Positions 45,401 through 54,870 of a stretch of DNA of 64,000 nucleotides are shown one piece after another. Each line of letters begins with the position of its first letter. Positions within the stretch are counted from its first letter, which is position 1. The stretch spans positions 22,597 to 86,596 of the forward strand of contig DAOVER010000009.1 of NCBI GenBank assembly GCA_030668875.1, read 5' to 3'. Both the position numbers and the translations under genes were made by a program. The DNA comes from Candidatus Heimdallarchaeota archaeon. GTDB lineage: Archaea; Asgardarchaeota; Heimdallarchaeia; Heimdallarchaeales; Heimdallarchaeaceae. The notes under the pieces are model-generated. The model worked only from the letters and a program-made list of their open reading frames with translations. It was not told where the DNA came from and made no database searches.

Positions 45401-46664
45401 TGGTCTTAGTTATGTTCCAGTAATTTTAGGGTTTCAGGTTTTCTTGTCTGGAGATATCTATAATATCTCCAATCTGGATGTATCGATAACGAGCGAATAT
45501 AATAGTACATCATGGTCAGAAAAAACAGATGGTGATGGAAAGTTGAGTATGCAAATTTATCCAGGCATGTTCGAGGTATACTTCGTATACAACGCTATAA
45601 CTTACAACTTCCTTTTGGATACTGGAGATGGATTAGATCAGACGATTTATATTGGAAACTCACTTGTTGAATTGACTATTCTTGATTATTATGCCGATAG
45701 TCCAATAAGCAATCAATATTGTGTAATTAGAGATCTTAGTGGTAATAGGATAGTTTTTCTTCAAACAAATTCACTCGGAGAAATAAGTACACAAATACCT
45801 GCTGGTGATTATATCATATACTTTAAGCGTTCATATGAACAGCTTAGTTTACCATTCCAAGTTTACTCACAAGGACAGCAGCTTCTATTTGAAATTCCAT
45901 CACTCAAAAAGTGGGTACGATTTGATTTTGTTTATGATAATGGTTCAAAAGTATATAATCTTCCAGTCAGTCTCCAAACAGTTCTAGATGGGAACATTAC
46001 AACGAATACCAGATTGCATTCCAGCATTTCTTTATGGACATCATATGGCGTTGTGAATATTTCATATATACAAATAGACGGGAATTTTGTAACATTAACA
46101 CGCTCCTTTGAACCAGGGAGAGAAGTGATAACTATAACTATCAAGAGTGAAACTGATTCTCCATGGGATAAGATACCATTCAAACCAATAGCTGGATTCC
46201 CCTTCATAGTATCCCTCGCTTTGGAATATATGGACTATTATCTAAGTGGTAGTCTTTTGTTTACATATACATTAGCATACACAGAAATTATTCTGATTTT
46301 ATTTGTTGTAATTGCAAATATGTACTCCATCCTTCAAAACGTGTATAAAGAAAGTAAAAGAGAAACACGAATTCTCAGAATGGTTGGAGGAACAGTTACA
46401 AATACATTAACAACAGTATTTTCCCGTCTAGGTCTGGTTGCAGTGTTTGCATCATTTATTGGGTATGCAATTGGGTTGTCTTTTCTAAAAGTCCTATCAA
46501 GTGCAAATCAAACAGTATTCTTTGGTCATACATTCTCTCCTTCTGGAGGATTGTTTATGTTCTTGATAAATAGTGTTTTAACAATTTTTATTGCAATAAT
46601 TGCAACCCTCATCATCACTAGAAATGCTAGGAAAGAAAGAAGAATTGTTCACTCAAAAAGATGA
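42468..46664 (+). CDS. Giant FtsX-type permease with about 1200-residue extracytoplasmic domain
   Basis: Protein of 1398 aa. A first membrane helix lies at about residues 14-36 and the last three near 1265-1390, with the FtsX block RILRMVGGTVTNTLTTVFSRLGLV. The large middle part is beta-rich and carries repeated immunoglobulin-like or carboxypeptidase-regulatory-like units (for example FHVITDEDEPIKDVSVTVY and LTILDYYADSPISNQYCVI). The unit ITVKSPLNFSTIIGNELNISV resembles bacterial Ig-like repeats. Many N-x-S/T sites are present. It probably forms a heterodimer with the preceding permease. A cell-surface sensing or adhesion role is inferred. Confidence 0.78.
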   Translation: MNFRSIFLYNIIPKKRMLIAFIGFLISSTIITGGGILLTSIVESTTSYLGESDDVLVISNPAASTPYTSVVPLELAETIRTIYGVIDVSPEVMTAAVYKDKAVYFRGVDIAKFWEFTEVTYLEGGPLSENDTYDVSVGKNYADRNDLEIGELMTVFSTRSDAAVELRVKSIFITNTLLDDEIIAPLWIGQFFSFETFNFITHIRVKIDLDLIPSKETIRELVNSEYGLTTIINTPGGSTELNATIYIRTGKGTSVEERIIINKYFATFSLFFGEYEIQAEIDGIFSDPFKFIHDHNTTIDIFVNYIEREIQFHVITDEDEPIKDVSVTVYNNEEGLRLLGVNTRRMYTNQDGYASLTIGNGSYTAEFSYGEYWNSFSFVTQETNDYEITLISRHPQITVKSPLNFSTIIGNELNISVIATTGYSIHFYPDGDLGKIQEYHYSTVGMVPPKSMLVPFEDGFHSVTILAYNNDYLQDFDKSKNYATTTLYFTISSDFPTTIDFLNVMNGSQIYPLTILELNETISFNQGLLYKWNNDDWIKANEGYIVSPSEIGIQKLQIKAETTEESRIITYYFITKNSPYKIGIINPPEGLNFKENDTLQTWFNPTFTNITYHWDSNPNTPIAKDGEIIVQSLSEGNHTLYLEISTGNFRKYEIMFDNTSPNITMSVTNGSSVETGSSLSYTINELFTYVMFRWDNQEYSYSYDNSIQVPVENGNHNLSIWICDLAGNVRKANYTYNVIKFVGFTPIDFYLQNEYWGLLNQSYIDLQIITEQSLFKIDYEIDGPSILSFSRTNLEEERVYLHPGLYSLSVTYYLNLFESRQRTFEFQICDGQNASELYGPALDVTYPWSIIVTFPYFDVSFTINNISSTFVTDGTHDIFYMLTTYPGVQYNTKYIIDTELPEITIVTPNKGIEVTDEFLEVESNAVEVYFKQEHDSRIFSYSKTSVFLDYNQEGRQLITFFLVDSYYNTKTVSYVFYNGLSYVPVILGFQVFLSGDIYNISNLDVSITSEYNSTSWSEKTDGDGKLSMQIYPGMFEVYFVYNAITYNFLLDTGDGLDQTIYIGNSLVELTILDYYADSPISNQYCVIRDLSGNRIVFLQTNSLGEISTQIPAGDYIIYFKRSYEQLSLPFQVYSQGQQLLFEIPSLKKWVRFDFVYDNGSKVYNLPVSLQTVLDGNITTNTRLHSSISLWTSYGVVNISYIQIDGNFVTLTRSFEPGREVITITIKSETDSPWDKIPFKPIAGFPFIVSLALEYMDYYLSGSLLFTYTLAYTEIILILFVVIANMYSILQNVYKESKRETRILRMVGGTVTNTLTTVFSRLGLVAVFASFIGYAIGLSFLKVLSSANQTVFFGHTFSPSGGLFMFLINSVLTIFIAIIATLIITRNARKERRIVHSKR

Positions 46665-46680
46665 TACTGTCCGTTCTTCA

Positions 46681-49458
46681 TCAAACATAGACAAAACCAT
46701 AATATCCCTCAAATAACCATGAATTTGCTATTCTGGTAATATTAATTGAATTACCTTGAAATGCTTGCAGAGCATAGTCGTGATTTTCTACAATTCCTTC
46801 TAGATTTTCATACGCTATTTGAATTTCTATATTGTGTAAATATACTGTTTCATCTGGTAGAGTTAACAATGAAATTCGTAGAAAAGATTCTAGTTCAGGT
46901 TTTGAAAATCGGAAACTATTAGATTCTATTCTTACTGTTTCATTTGAAATAGTATTATATTCACTTCTAATAGTAACATTTATTGGTCCAGTTGTTTGAG
47001 CAGCTGTTAAATCTATTTCCGTTTCAATGGATCCTATATTTCCCATAATTTCTGTTGAACCTGGTGTCCTTGCAAGTAAACTTCCCTTATTCAGAGGCCC
47101 TACTAGTTGAATATCAACAGGTCCAACATATGGAGCGTAGCTGTTTGTAGTATACATTATGTATTCTTGATTCGAAAATCTCCATGTAAAGTAGTCATTA
47201 TTATTCATGAATCGATATACAAAGTAATCCCAATAGATTCGATCCAAATATGCAGGAAACCAATCATTGGATGTATTAAGAGCGACAAATATCGAAATAT
47301 CATATTGTTCGAAAAATTCAATCGTTCGCGTCACATTTTCGATTCCTAATGGAAAAGTAGAATTAGCTAACCCTGAATTTTCTATAAATCCAAGCATGAA
47401 TAGATCGATAACAGGTTGAGAGGAATAGTATTCAAGACCTGGTGTATTAATTGAAAGAATCACTAAATTATCTGCATATCCAAGACGGTTAATTGCGTCA
47501 ACTAGTTCTTGATATGATTCTCTTGTAGAATAGGAATACCTCATCTGAAATTCATCTAGATTAAATCCAGTGTCTATTAATAAAGCAAATTGAGCTAAGA
47601 ATGGCGTAAAAAACAGAATAAAGATAAGAAAACCAGAAATTATTTTTTGAAAATTAAACTTTTTATGAAAAATCTGTGAGTAGCTAATTTTCAATCTATT
47701 TTCTTGCCAGATAAGAAGGAAGGTTAGTAGGTTGAATAGGATGATATAACCTAACAACGACCAGATGTGGGTGTGAGCATGATACCACCGTAGATGGAAG
47801 TCTTCTGATACGACTTCAAATGGAATAACGGGATAAAGCGACAGGTACGCACTTGTTAAAATGAAGATACTAGCAAGAAAACCATCTCTCTCTTGACCGT
47901 CTCTTTTGTTGAAGAAAAAAACAACGGCTTCTATTCCTATTGCAAAAATAATTGCAATTGGAACAAGTATTGGGGAAAGGTATCTGATTGACCCATTTGC
48001 AAAGAATCCTTGCCAGAACACATAGAAGAATATTAACCAAAGCATCAACTCATTGTTCTTTTTGTGAGCTTTGATGAACCCAAATATCTTAAAGAACAAC
48101 CATGTTCCAGCAAACATTGCTGCAATTAAAATAGAAAAAGAGGAGGAAACAAAAGTTGCGATATGGGCATTTTCCAGATAAGTTGTTGTTTCAGGAAGAG
48201 CGATTCCTGGCCACGATAAGCTTATCTGATTCACGTGCAAGTTCACATAAAGATTAAGAAGATAATCTTGCACACCTGGGACAGATAGAATATGAATCCC
48301 CCATAATAATGCAGCTGCTAAGGGGAGAGAAAAGATGCCAAGAACAAATAACCAACGAATATACGAAAACTTCAACGTTTCACTTGATAAGATGAGATAT
48401 ATGCAAAATGCACATAAGAGGAAGATAAGAATACCCGTCCCCAAATATACCTCGAATATGGATTTTCGAATGAGCTGAAAAGCAAATCCAGCAACAATAA
48501 TCGAGCGAATAACTTTTCCTATCATATCTGAAGGCATTGCAACTAAAATTACTAATGGGATAACAAAACCACTGACTTTACTTAAAACACAACCACTTAG
48601 AGCTAATGACGCAAGTAGAGCATTATAGAGCTGTTCTTTGAAATTTTCACTTTTCAGAAATTTTTTGAAGAAGAAGTATGCTGCTGTTGTAAAGAATGTA
48701 ATGTAAATCTCTTGATAATATTGAAATTCATAAATTAAGAAAAAAGTAAAAGGAGTTGCTAATAAAGCAATTGAAGAAAGTAAAGAAGATTTCTTTGTTA
48801 ATCCTTCAATTTTTGCTATTTTATAACATAGTAAAACTACTCCAACAAGAAACAGCAAAGGAATCAGATGAATCATTTCTGATTGTGTTACAAAAAATCC
48901 ATACGCAAATAGAAGGATATTCACAGGTGGTTTGAATTGTGGCATAAAATTTAATTCATTAATAATTCCTAATTGCCCTGTAACAAATATTCTGAAAGAG
49001 TTAGGTAAATAAAAGTGCAAGAAATCCCATCCTCGAAGAGGATAAACTAATCCTTGAAGTGTGAAAAAGAAGATCATTAATCCTATTATAATTTGTAATA
49101 ATGTCTCAAGTCCTTGTGGGATTTTCTTCTTCTCCTTCAGAATGAGCATTGGAAGTTTCCTTCTTACCCAGAGATATATTTTGAAGACCAGATATGCAAA
49201 GGCAATTGATAAGTATACATATACAAATCGTTCTAAGATAGTTGTATTTTCTATTTTATCGGCAATTATTGCTATTATAAGCATGGGGACAACTAGAGAG
49301 ATTGTTCCAAAAATTAGAGATTCTACAAAATAATCTATATAGGAACTTGAAGAATCAATTTTCATTATTTTCTTCTTGAACACATCGACAATCAATAATC
49401 CCATTCCAAGTATTGAGACAATGGGTATTATGACCCTTATGTCAAGTTCTGTTCTCAT
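46681..49458 (-). CDS. GT-C type membrane glycosyltransferase (ArnT/PMT-like)
   Basis: Protein of 925 aa with 13 or more membrane helices and a C-terminal extracytoplasmic domain of about 300 residues. The first long loop carries GWDFLHFYLPNSFRI, an acidic motif in the position used for catalysis and metal binding in GT-C enzymes that use polyprenyl-phosphate sugars. The next block FMPQFKPPVNILLFAYGFF resembles GT39/GT83 enzymes. It is the last gene of a three-gene operon with two GT2 enzymes, overlapping the previous gene by 4 nt. It probably transfers a sugar from a lipid carrier to a surface glycan or protein. Confidence 0.75.
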   Translation of the reverse strand: MRTELDIRVIIPIVSILGMGLLIVDVFKKKIMKIDSSSSYIDYFVESLIFGTISLVVPMLIIAIIADKIENTTILERFVYVYLSIAFAYLVFKIYLWVRRKLPMLILKEKKKIPQGLETLLQIIIGLMIFFFTLQGLVYPLRGWDFLHFYLPNSFRIFVTGQLGIINELNFMPQFKPPVNILLFAYGFFVTQSEMIHLIPLLFLVGVVLLCYKIAKIEGLTKKSSLLSSIALLATPFTFFLIYEFQYYQEIYITFFTTAAYFFFKKFLKSENFKEQLYNALLASLALSGCVLSKVSGFVIPLVILVAMPSDMIGKVIRSIIVAGFAFQLIRKSIFEVYLGTGILIFLLCAFCIYLILSSETLKFSYIRWLFVLGIFSLPLAAALLWGIHILSVPGVQDYLLNLYVNLHVNQISLSWPGIALPETTTYLENAHIATFVSSSFSILIAAMFAGTWLFFKIFGFIKAHKKNNELMLWLIFFYVFWQGFFANGSIRYLSPILVPIAIIFAIGIEAVVFFFNKRDGQERDGFLASIFILTSAYLSLYPVIPFEVVSEDFHLRWYHAHTHIWSLLGYIILFNLLTFLLIWQENRLKISYSQIFHKKFNFQKIISGFLIFILFFTPFLAQFALLIDTGFNLDEFQMRYSYSTRESYQELVDAINRLGYADNLVILSINTPGLEYYSSQPVIDLFMLGFIENSGLANSTFPLGIENVTRTIEFFEQYDISIFVALNTSNDWFPAYLDRIYWDYFVYRFMNNNDYFTWRFSNQEYIMYTTNSYAPYVGPVDIQLVGPLNKGSLLARTPGSTEIMGNIGSIETEIDLTAAQTTGPINVTIRSEYNTISNETVRIESNSFRFSKPELESFLRISLLTLPDETVYLHNIEIQIAYENLEGIVENHDYALQAFQGNSINITRIANSWLFEGYYGFVYV

Positions 49459-51140
49459 GTTTGTTTGTCCTCATATTCTTTCTCGACATCATCTGCTGTT
49501 CTAGTAGCAGCAAAAACTTTCATTCTATCTATTTCTCTGAAATGTGTAATTGTTATGATTATAGGTATAGTTAGTGAGACTGCAGCAATTATAAACCATC
49601 CGAACAACGCATCACCTTTCCAGATGGTTTCCCAACTTGCGATATAATACAGAACTGCAAGTCCAAGTAATCCTATAGACCAAAGCGTATATTTAATTTT
49701 TGCACTCATTTTACCCATAGTTCGAGTTTTTTCTTTAACAGTTCGATCAAAATCTTTCTTAACACCTAGAAGAGCACTCAAGACAGCCCAAATGAGGAAG
49801 GATTGTGCTGTAAGCATGAGCATATAGAAAGCAGAAATAGTCCAATTCATTCCGAAGAAGCCACGAAGTTTGATCATTCTATCCTCTTTGCTTTCTCTAT
49901 ACCAAGAAACATAAGCCATTATCAAACTTGCAAAAGCAATAAGAAGTGGAGCAGCAAGTAGCAAGGGAACTGTATCGTTTAAAATTGGTCTAACAAAATT
50001 GAACTCTTCAATTTCATGTTTGGTTCTTAACATATACATAATATAAAGAAGAAGATTAACAAACCACATTGTTAACCCGATTATGGGTGTGAACAATGTA
50101 GACAAAATATCAACTTTGTTTATCACAGAGTTTTTACCTTTCAAAATTTTCCATAATCGTTTTCGTATGATTGATGTGATTCCATTAGTCCATCTCCACA
50201 CTTGGTTTATCATGCTTATAGGATTCCATGGAACTAACCCTCTAGAACAAATCTCATGAAGATAACGAGTTTTGTATCCCTTTGACATTAAAGCGAAGGA
50301 TGTATCAGTATCTTCAGCTAAAGTGTCATCATGAAATCCACCATACTCCAACAATAATTCAGTTCTAAACATACCTGTAGTTCCAGCAAAAATGACACCG
50401 TTCCTTGTTCCTCTACTTTTCTGATAAACATGGAAAAATTGTGTGTGGATATATGCACTGCTGCGCTGCAAATAATTATCTTGATTAACAAACATTGGCT
50501 TACCTTGTACTAATATTATATCATCTTCAGTAAAACCAGATAAGCAGGTACGGATGAAGTTTGGAGTAGGAATATGATCGGAATCTAAGATTCCGACAAA
50601 ATCACACTTGATATGTTTTAAAGCATTATTAATTGCTCCAGCTTTGAAACCTTTTCTTGAATCTCTATGGATGAATTTGACATTTCTTTCTTTGCAAAAA
50701 ACTTCAATATCAGTAGATTCTCCTGCAGGACTATCATCACAAACCACTACTTCAAAGCGATTTTTAGGATAATCAATATTTAATGCTCCATCAATTGTTT
50801 TGGAAACCACTGTGAGAGGTTCCTTATAGAAAGGGAGAAAGATAGCAACTTTGGGGAGAGGATCTGAAGATAAATATTTGTTTTTGTCATCCCTCAATAA
50901 GCGATATTCAGAAGAAGAACCGATATAATAGTATACGAACACAGAATAAAATGATGAGAATAATTCAATCAGCAATATGAGAAAATTTAGAATTAAACCT
51001 ACTATTGCTTTCCAACCACTTAGACCAAATTTGGTTGTATATTCAGTAACAATATAGATGCTACTTGTAATTGCATAGTAACCCAGAAAAGCAAATAAAA
51101 TAACCGCAAGTGAGTACCATAGTGTTTTTTTCCAACCCAT
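49455..51140 (-). CDS. GT2 family processive-type glycosyltransferase, membrane-bound
   Basis: Protein of 561 aa of the cellulose-synthase-like GT2 group. Two N-terminal membrane helices precede the catalytic domain with FLPFYKEPLTVVSKTIDGAL, VVVCDDSP, GILDSDHIPTPNF (DxD-type), AEDTDTSFALMSKGYKTRYL and QVWRWTNG (QxxRW motif). Three or more membrane helices follow. Such enzymes polymerise or add sugars from nucleotide donors on the cytosolic face. It overlaps the downstream GT-C gene by 4 nt and starts 2 nt after the upstream GT2 gene. Donor sugar unknown. Confidence 0.88.
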   Translation of the reverse strand: MGWKKTLWYSLAVILFAFLGYYAITSSIYIVTEYTTKFGLSGWKAIVGLILNFLILLIELFSSFYSVFVYYYIGSSSEYRLLRDDKNKYLSSDPLPKVAIFLPFYKEPLTVVSKTIDGALNIDYPKNRFEVVVCDDSPAGESTDIEVFCKERNVKFIHRDSRKGFKAGAINNALKHIKCDFVGILDSDHIPTPNFIRTCLSGFTEDDIILVQGKPMFVNQDNYLQRSSAYIHTQFFHVYQKSRGTRNGVIFAGTTGMFRTELLLEYGGFHDDTLAEDTDTSFALMSKGYKTRYLHEICSRGLVPWNPISMINQVWRWTNGITSIIRKRLWKILKGKNSVINKVDILSTLFTPIIGLTMWFVNLLLYIMYMLRTKHEIEEFNFVRPILNDTVPLLLAAPLLIAFASLIMAYVSWYRESKEDRMIKLRGFFGMNWTISAFYMLMLTAQSFLIWAVLSALLGVKKDFDRTVKEKTRTMGKMSAKIKYTLWSIGLLGLAVLYYIASWETIWKGDALFGWFIIAAVSLTIPIIITITHFREIDRMKVFAATRTADDVEKEYEDKQT

Positions 51141-51142
51141 GT

Positions 51143-52792
51143 CTAAACCTCGATATCATTTTTTTTCCTTGGAGTAAAATAAGGTTTGTTATGTCTCGTT
51201 GTCACATAGAAAAACAGACTAACGGGAAATGTTGCAACAAGCGAAAGTCCTAGAAGACCCAACACAATCCATAAACTTTGACTACCAAAGAAATCAAAAT
51301 AAGCTAAAACTATTAACCCAGCACCGAGAAGGGATATAATAGCAGAAACTGGAATGAAAGGTACTTTCTCGTTCCATTGATCCCTCCTTCTATCTGGCTC
51401 TCTTCTTCTGAAAATGGTTTTTATCACTGCATAGACAGTAAATGGGTTTAGAGTTAGTGCAATAAGGAAAAATAAGAGTAAATCAAAAATATTAATCTTA
51501 AATTCCCTACCTTTTTTGGAAAATAGAACGGCAATAATTGCTGAAATCTGATAAGAGATAGCTAGTGCAACAGGCATAATGATCAGAGGAGGAAAGTTTT
51601 CAGTGGGAAGACGGATAGCTTTGCTTCCAGTAAAGAACATTATAACATAAAAAAAGATTGTCAGGTACATCGACGAGGCAATGAAGAACAATAGAGTACT
51701 AAAGGAAAGGTCAAGCTTATCAAATAAAGACATTCTTCCTTTTAGTATGTTTTTCCATCTCAATTTCAGTGTGTGCATGCTTCCTTTTGCCCATCGGAGA
51801 ATTTGAGAGAGCAAAAGAGGAAAATTTGATGGAACTAAACCAAAACTACCATATTCATCAACTAAAACACTATCATATCCTCTGGTTAAAATTTGAATAG
51901 TTAAATCAACATCTTCGGTGAACGTTGCAATGGGGACCCCTCCAACTTCATCTAGAACTCTTTTCTTGAAACACGCAGTAGAGCCATTAAAAATAACCTT
52001 TTTACGTTTATTTTTTGATCTCTCAAATACCTCAAAAAACTGAGCATACATCACTGCTTCCCATATTTGTAATTTCGATTTTATATTTCGGAAATTAACT
52101 TTGGCTTGTACAAATGCAATATTTTCATCTTGTACTAACTTGGAGATACTCTTTTTAAGAAAATTTGGAGTTAATCTGTGGTCATAATCAAGAAACACCA
52201 CATAATCAGTCTTAACTTGCTTAAGCATAATGTTCAGCATACCTGCTTTGAAGTTGTAATTCTCTCCATAATAGATGTAAACAGCTCCATGTTTTTCAGA
52301 AAGGAGAGAGATTTCTTTATCATACTCAGGAGACTTCTCAGAGTCATCTCCAATAAGAATGTGGACTTTATTATGTAGATAATTAGAATCGCGTATAGAT
52401 TGCAATGTCTCATGAAGTACATCAAGGTTAGGGGAATGAATTGGCACCAATACACTTACCATTGGAAAATCTTCTATTGAATCATTAATCTCTTCCTCTT
52501 TAGCTAAAGGTATAGAACAAGTTGTACTCATGTGTTTGAATAACATTACTGTGTAGAAAATGCTCATAGCTTCAACAATCAACGACAGGAAATTGAGAAT
52601 TGCTTGAACAACAATGAGGGTAACCGATGATTCCAAAGGGGGGGTAATTACAGATCCTATTATTAAAACTAGAGACCAGACAAAATAAATTATTCCAACA
52701 AGCAAAACAGCAATAGTAAAAACAAATAGAAAAAACCCTAGGATTTTCCATGTTTTTGATTCTCGTTTTGTGTTTTGTTGATTAAATCCCAT
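51143..52792 (-). CDS. GT2 family glycosyltransferase, membrane-bound, first gene of surface-glycan operon
   Basis: Protein of 549 aa, paralogous in design to the next gene. It has two N-terminal membrane helices, VSVLVPIHSPNLDVLHETLQSI, HILIGDDSE, VVFLDYDHRLTPNF (DxDH), FTEDVDLTIQILTRGYDSVL and QILRWAKG (QxxRW), then several C-terminal helices. The motif set marks a processive-type GT2 enzyme. The two GT2 proteins differ in many positions, so they are an old duplication, perhaps acting on different sugars. The gene starts an operon of three; 226 nt without a gene lie upstream. Confidence 0.88.
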   Translation of the reverse strand: MGFNQQNTKRESKTWKILGFFLFVFTIAVLLVGIIYFVWSLVLIIGSVITPPLESSVTLIVVQAILNFLSLIVEAMSIFYTVMLFKHMSTTCSIPLAKEEEINDSIEDFPMVSVLVPIHSPNLDVLHETLQSIRDSNYLHNKVHILIGDDSEKSPEYDKEISLLSEKHGAVYIYYGENYNFKAGMLNIMLKQVKTDYVVFLDYDHRLTPNFLKKSISKLVQDENIAFVQAKVNFRNIKSKLQIWEAVMYAQFFEVFERSKNKRKKVIFNGSTACFKKRVLDEVGGVPIATFTEDVDLTIQILTRGYDSVLVDEYGSFGLVPSNFPLLLSQILRWAKGSMHTLKLRWKNILKGRMSLFDKLDLSFSTLLFFIASSMYLTIFFYVIMFFTGSKAIRLPTENFPPLIIMPVALAISYQISAIIAVLFSKKGREFKINIFDLLLFFLIALTLNPFTVYAVIKTIFRRREPDRRRDQWNEKVPFIPVSAIISLLGAGLIVLAYFDFFGSQSLWIVLGLLGLSLVATFPVSLFFYVTTRHNKPYFTPRKKNDIEV

Positions 52793-53018
52793 TAGAGCAT
52801 CTACTCTGCGTCTACAACCCCTTATATGAGGCTTGCTATTTAGATTTTCTGTTTAATAGGGAACATTGAGATCAGTGTGAGCTGAGTAAATCATGGACTT
52901 CATAGGTTGTTCGCTATACATCATATCTATCATTCCCAGCTCAAATTATAAATGACTAAAATAAGATTATTGTTTGTAAAGAAAATATGAAAAAAGTTAG
53001 AAAAATTAAGAATCTTAG

Positions 53019-54065
53019 CTAAGATTCCTCTGTTGCTTCTTCAGTTTCAACTTCTTCTTGATCCGCTATTTCAAAATCTCCTTTGGAACTAACCAGCCCT
53101 TGTCTCTGCATTTGAAGGACTTTATCTTTTTGTTGTTTTAGTGCATCTATTGCACTTTTTGGCACAGGTGGAGGGTCATAACGTTTTATCAATGCAGTGA
53201 GAGCTTCTTTCTCCTTCTTCAAATTTAGTCTGTCACATACAGAGTAGAATAGTTCATCATAAAGGAAAAGCTCCTCTAATAGCTGATCATAATCTTTTCT
53301 TAATTTTTCATCCTTCAGATTCTTGATATCATCAGAAACAATCTCTTTGATGTAAATATGAATGATATCGTCATTTTCTGTAATTTCTCCTAGGTAGAAA
53401 ATGAATTTTGATAAATCTGCTTTAGCATCATGGACTGCAATATTGATAAGAAGAGTTCTAAAGTCATCAACAAATATTTTTGCTAAAGCTACCTCATCGA
53501 TTTTTAAATACTTAAGTAAATCTTCTTGCCAATTATCATCTAACTTGGAATAATTAAATAACAGGGCGGGTACCAAATAATCAAACAAAGGTTTTCTTAT
53601 TGCATCAATTTCCTCATCTGATAATTTCTTCAAGTTCTTAAGAAATATCTTGTAGAATTGAGCATTTCCACTAGCTTCAAAGTAACGTATAAGAGGCAGA
53701 ATCATTTGATGTTTTCCTAGTCCTTTGTAAGCGATTTTTGATAGTAGTTTATTACCACCAATAAGTAAACCAATCATTACAGGTATCAATATTAGAAATG
53801 CCCATAATTGGTTACTGTTTTCAGAAGGCACTAATACAAAAATGAGAATGACACTTGTCATTGTTATCACCATAGTTCCGATCTGGATATATTTTCTGAA
53901 TTTAGAAGCATTGGGAGAATTAAAGCAAAGAGCACAAATTTTCTTATCTTCAACTGTTCTAGCTTCCTCTGAATCACATATTGGTAAACCACAGAGAGCG
54001 CATTGACCTGTGGATTTATTGTGAAAATGAAAAGCACAAATCTCTTCGTTTGCAGTTTTGGACAT
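53019..54065 (-). CDS. Membrane protein with N-terminal B-box-like zinc finger
   Basis: Protein of 348 aa. Residues 10-46 hold CAFHFHNKSTGQCALCGLPIC and then KKICALCF, a Cys/His spacing (C-H-H, CxxC, C, CxxC) like B-box or related zinc fingers found N-terminal in prokaryotic membrane proteins. Two adjacent membrane helices follow at about 60-105. The rest (about 110-320) is helical and soluble, HEAT-like in rhythm, and ends in an acidic tail. A scaffold role at the membrane is possible. No partner gene is in operon with it. The function is not known. Confidence 0.65.
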   Translation of the reverse strand: MSKTANEEICAFHFHNKSTGQCALCGLPICDSEEARTVEDKKICALCFNSPNASKFRKYIQIGTMVITMTSVILIFVLVPSENSNQLWAFLILIPVMIGLLIGGNKLLSKIAYKGLGKHQMILPLIRYFEASGNAQFYKIFLKNLKKLSDEEIDAIRKPLFDYLVPALLFNYSKLDDNWQEDLLKYLKIDEVALAKIFVDDFRTLLINIAVHDAKADLSKFIFYLGEITENDDIIHIYIKEIVSDDIKNLKDEKLRKDYDQLLEELFLYDELFYSVCDRLNLKKEKEALTALIKRYDPPPVPKSAIDALKQQKDKVLQMQRQGLVSSKGDFEIADQEEVETEEATEES

Positions 54066-54263
54066 AATTGAGAATAATAAGGTGTTTTTTTAACTTTATC
54101 GACCTTAACCTCTTTTGTTTTCTAATTAACTTGGAAACAGTTTGTATTAATAGAACAGAAATTAATCGTTATCGGTTAAATTCGTCTTCCCTATAAGCAG
54201 AATTTATAAGTTGAAACAAAAATATAAACTTGTAAGTAAATCCGATTAAGGTAGTGATGTTCA

Positions 54264-54869
54264 GTGAGCAGTGACGATACGGTTCAAATAATTATACGCG
54301 AAGCAAAAGATATTCTTGCAAAACAATCAGCTGAGGATTTCTTGAGTTATGTAGAAGGCAAGACCTCAGAGTTAGAAAAATTAGATCAGATTCTAGAATC
54401 TATTATTCTATGGCACTTTGTTGCAGAAACCATGGAAAATTTCGAAGAAGAAGACTATTTAGCTTACGCTTACAGCAAATTAATCAGCAGATATATGCTA
54501 GTTGATAATCTTAACAAAGCTGAGGAAATTTATGAAGATTCTGAGGATAAAAATCTTTCCAGTTTCCATTTAGACACTGTAAAAACAATTTTTGCTGGAA
54601 GACAACAAACTAAAGGAAATCGAGAAATCATTAAAATCCACCGTATGGATGTTTTTGGGGATCTTGAACTAATCCCAGCTAGTCCAAATATATATTTTGA
54701 GAATGTCTCAATAATCAGAAGGTATATTCATAATAATCTACCAGAAGGAACCTTTTCCATAGTTATCCTAAATCACAAGAATAACACTGAAGAAGAAATA
54801 GAGATTTCGACTGAAATTCTTTCAGAATACGAAGTAATATCAATGAACGAAAAAGTGAGGATGAACTAA
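54264..54869 (+). CDS. Hypothetical protein, helical N-terminus and beta C-terminus
   Basis: Unknown protein of 201 aa. Residues 1-110 are helical with TPR-like pairing (DYLAYAYSKLISRYMLVDNLNKAEEIYED). Residues 120-200 are beta-rich and read like a small Ig-type fold (IVILNHKNNTEEEIEISTEIL). The GTG start at 54264 has GGTAGTGATG just upstream. It is separated by 1 nt from the next gene, so the two act together. There is no membrane segment. A cytoplasmic adaptor is only a guess. Confidence 0.62.
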   Translation: MSSDDTVQIIIREAKDILAKQSAEDFLSYVEGKTSELEKLDQILESIILWHFVAETMENFEEEDYLAYAYSKLISRYMLVDNLNKAEEIYEDSEDKNLSSFHLDTVKTIFAGRQQTKGNREIIKIHRMDVFGDLELIPASPNIYFENVSIIRRYIHNNLPEGTFSIVILNHKNNTEEEIEISTEILSEYEVISMNEKVRMN

Positions 54870-54870
54870 G

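Noticed and set aside
52793..53018. 226-nt interval upstream of the GT2 operon as a possible regulatory RNA
   Set aside because: No stable long hairpin, tRNA fold or conserved riboswitch motif could be recognised by eye; it is best seen as promoter and 3' region.
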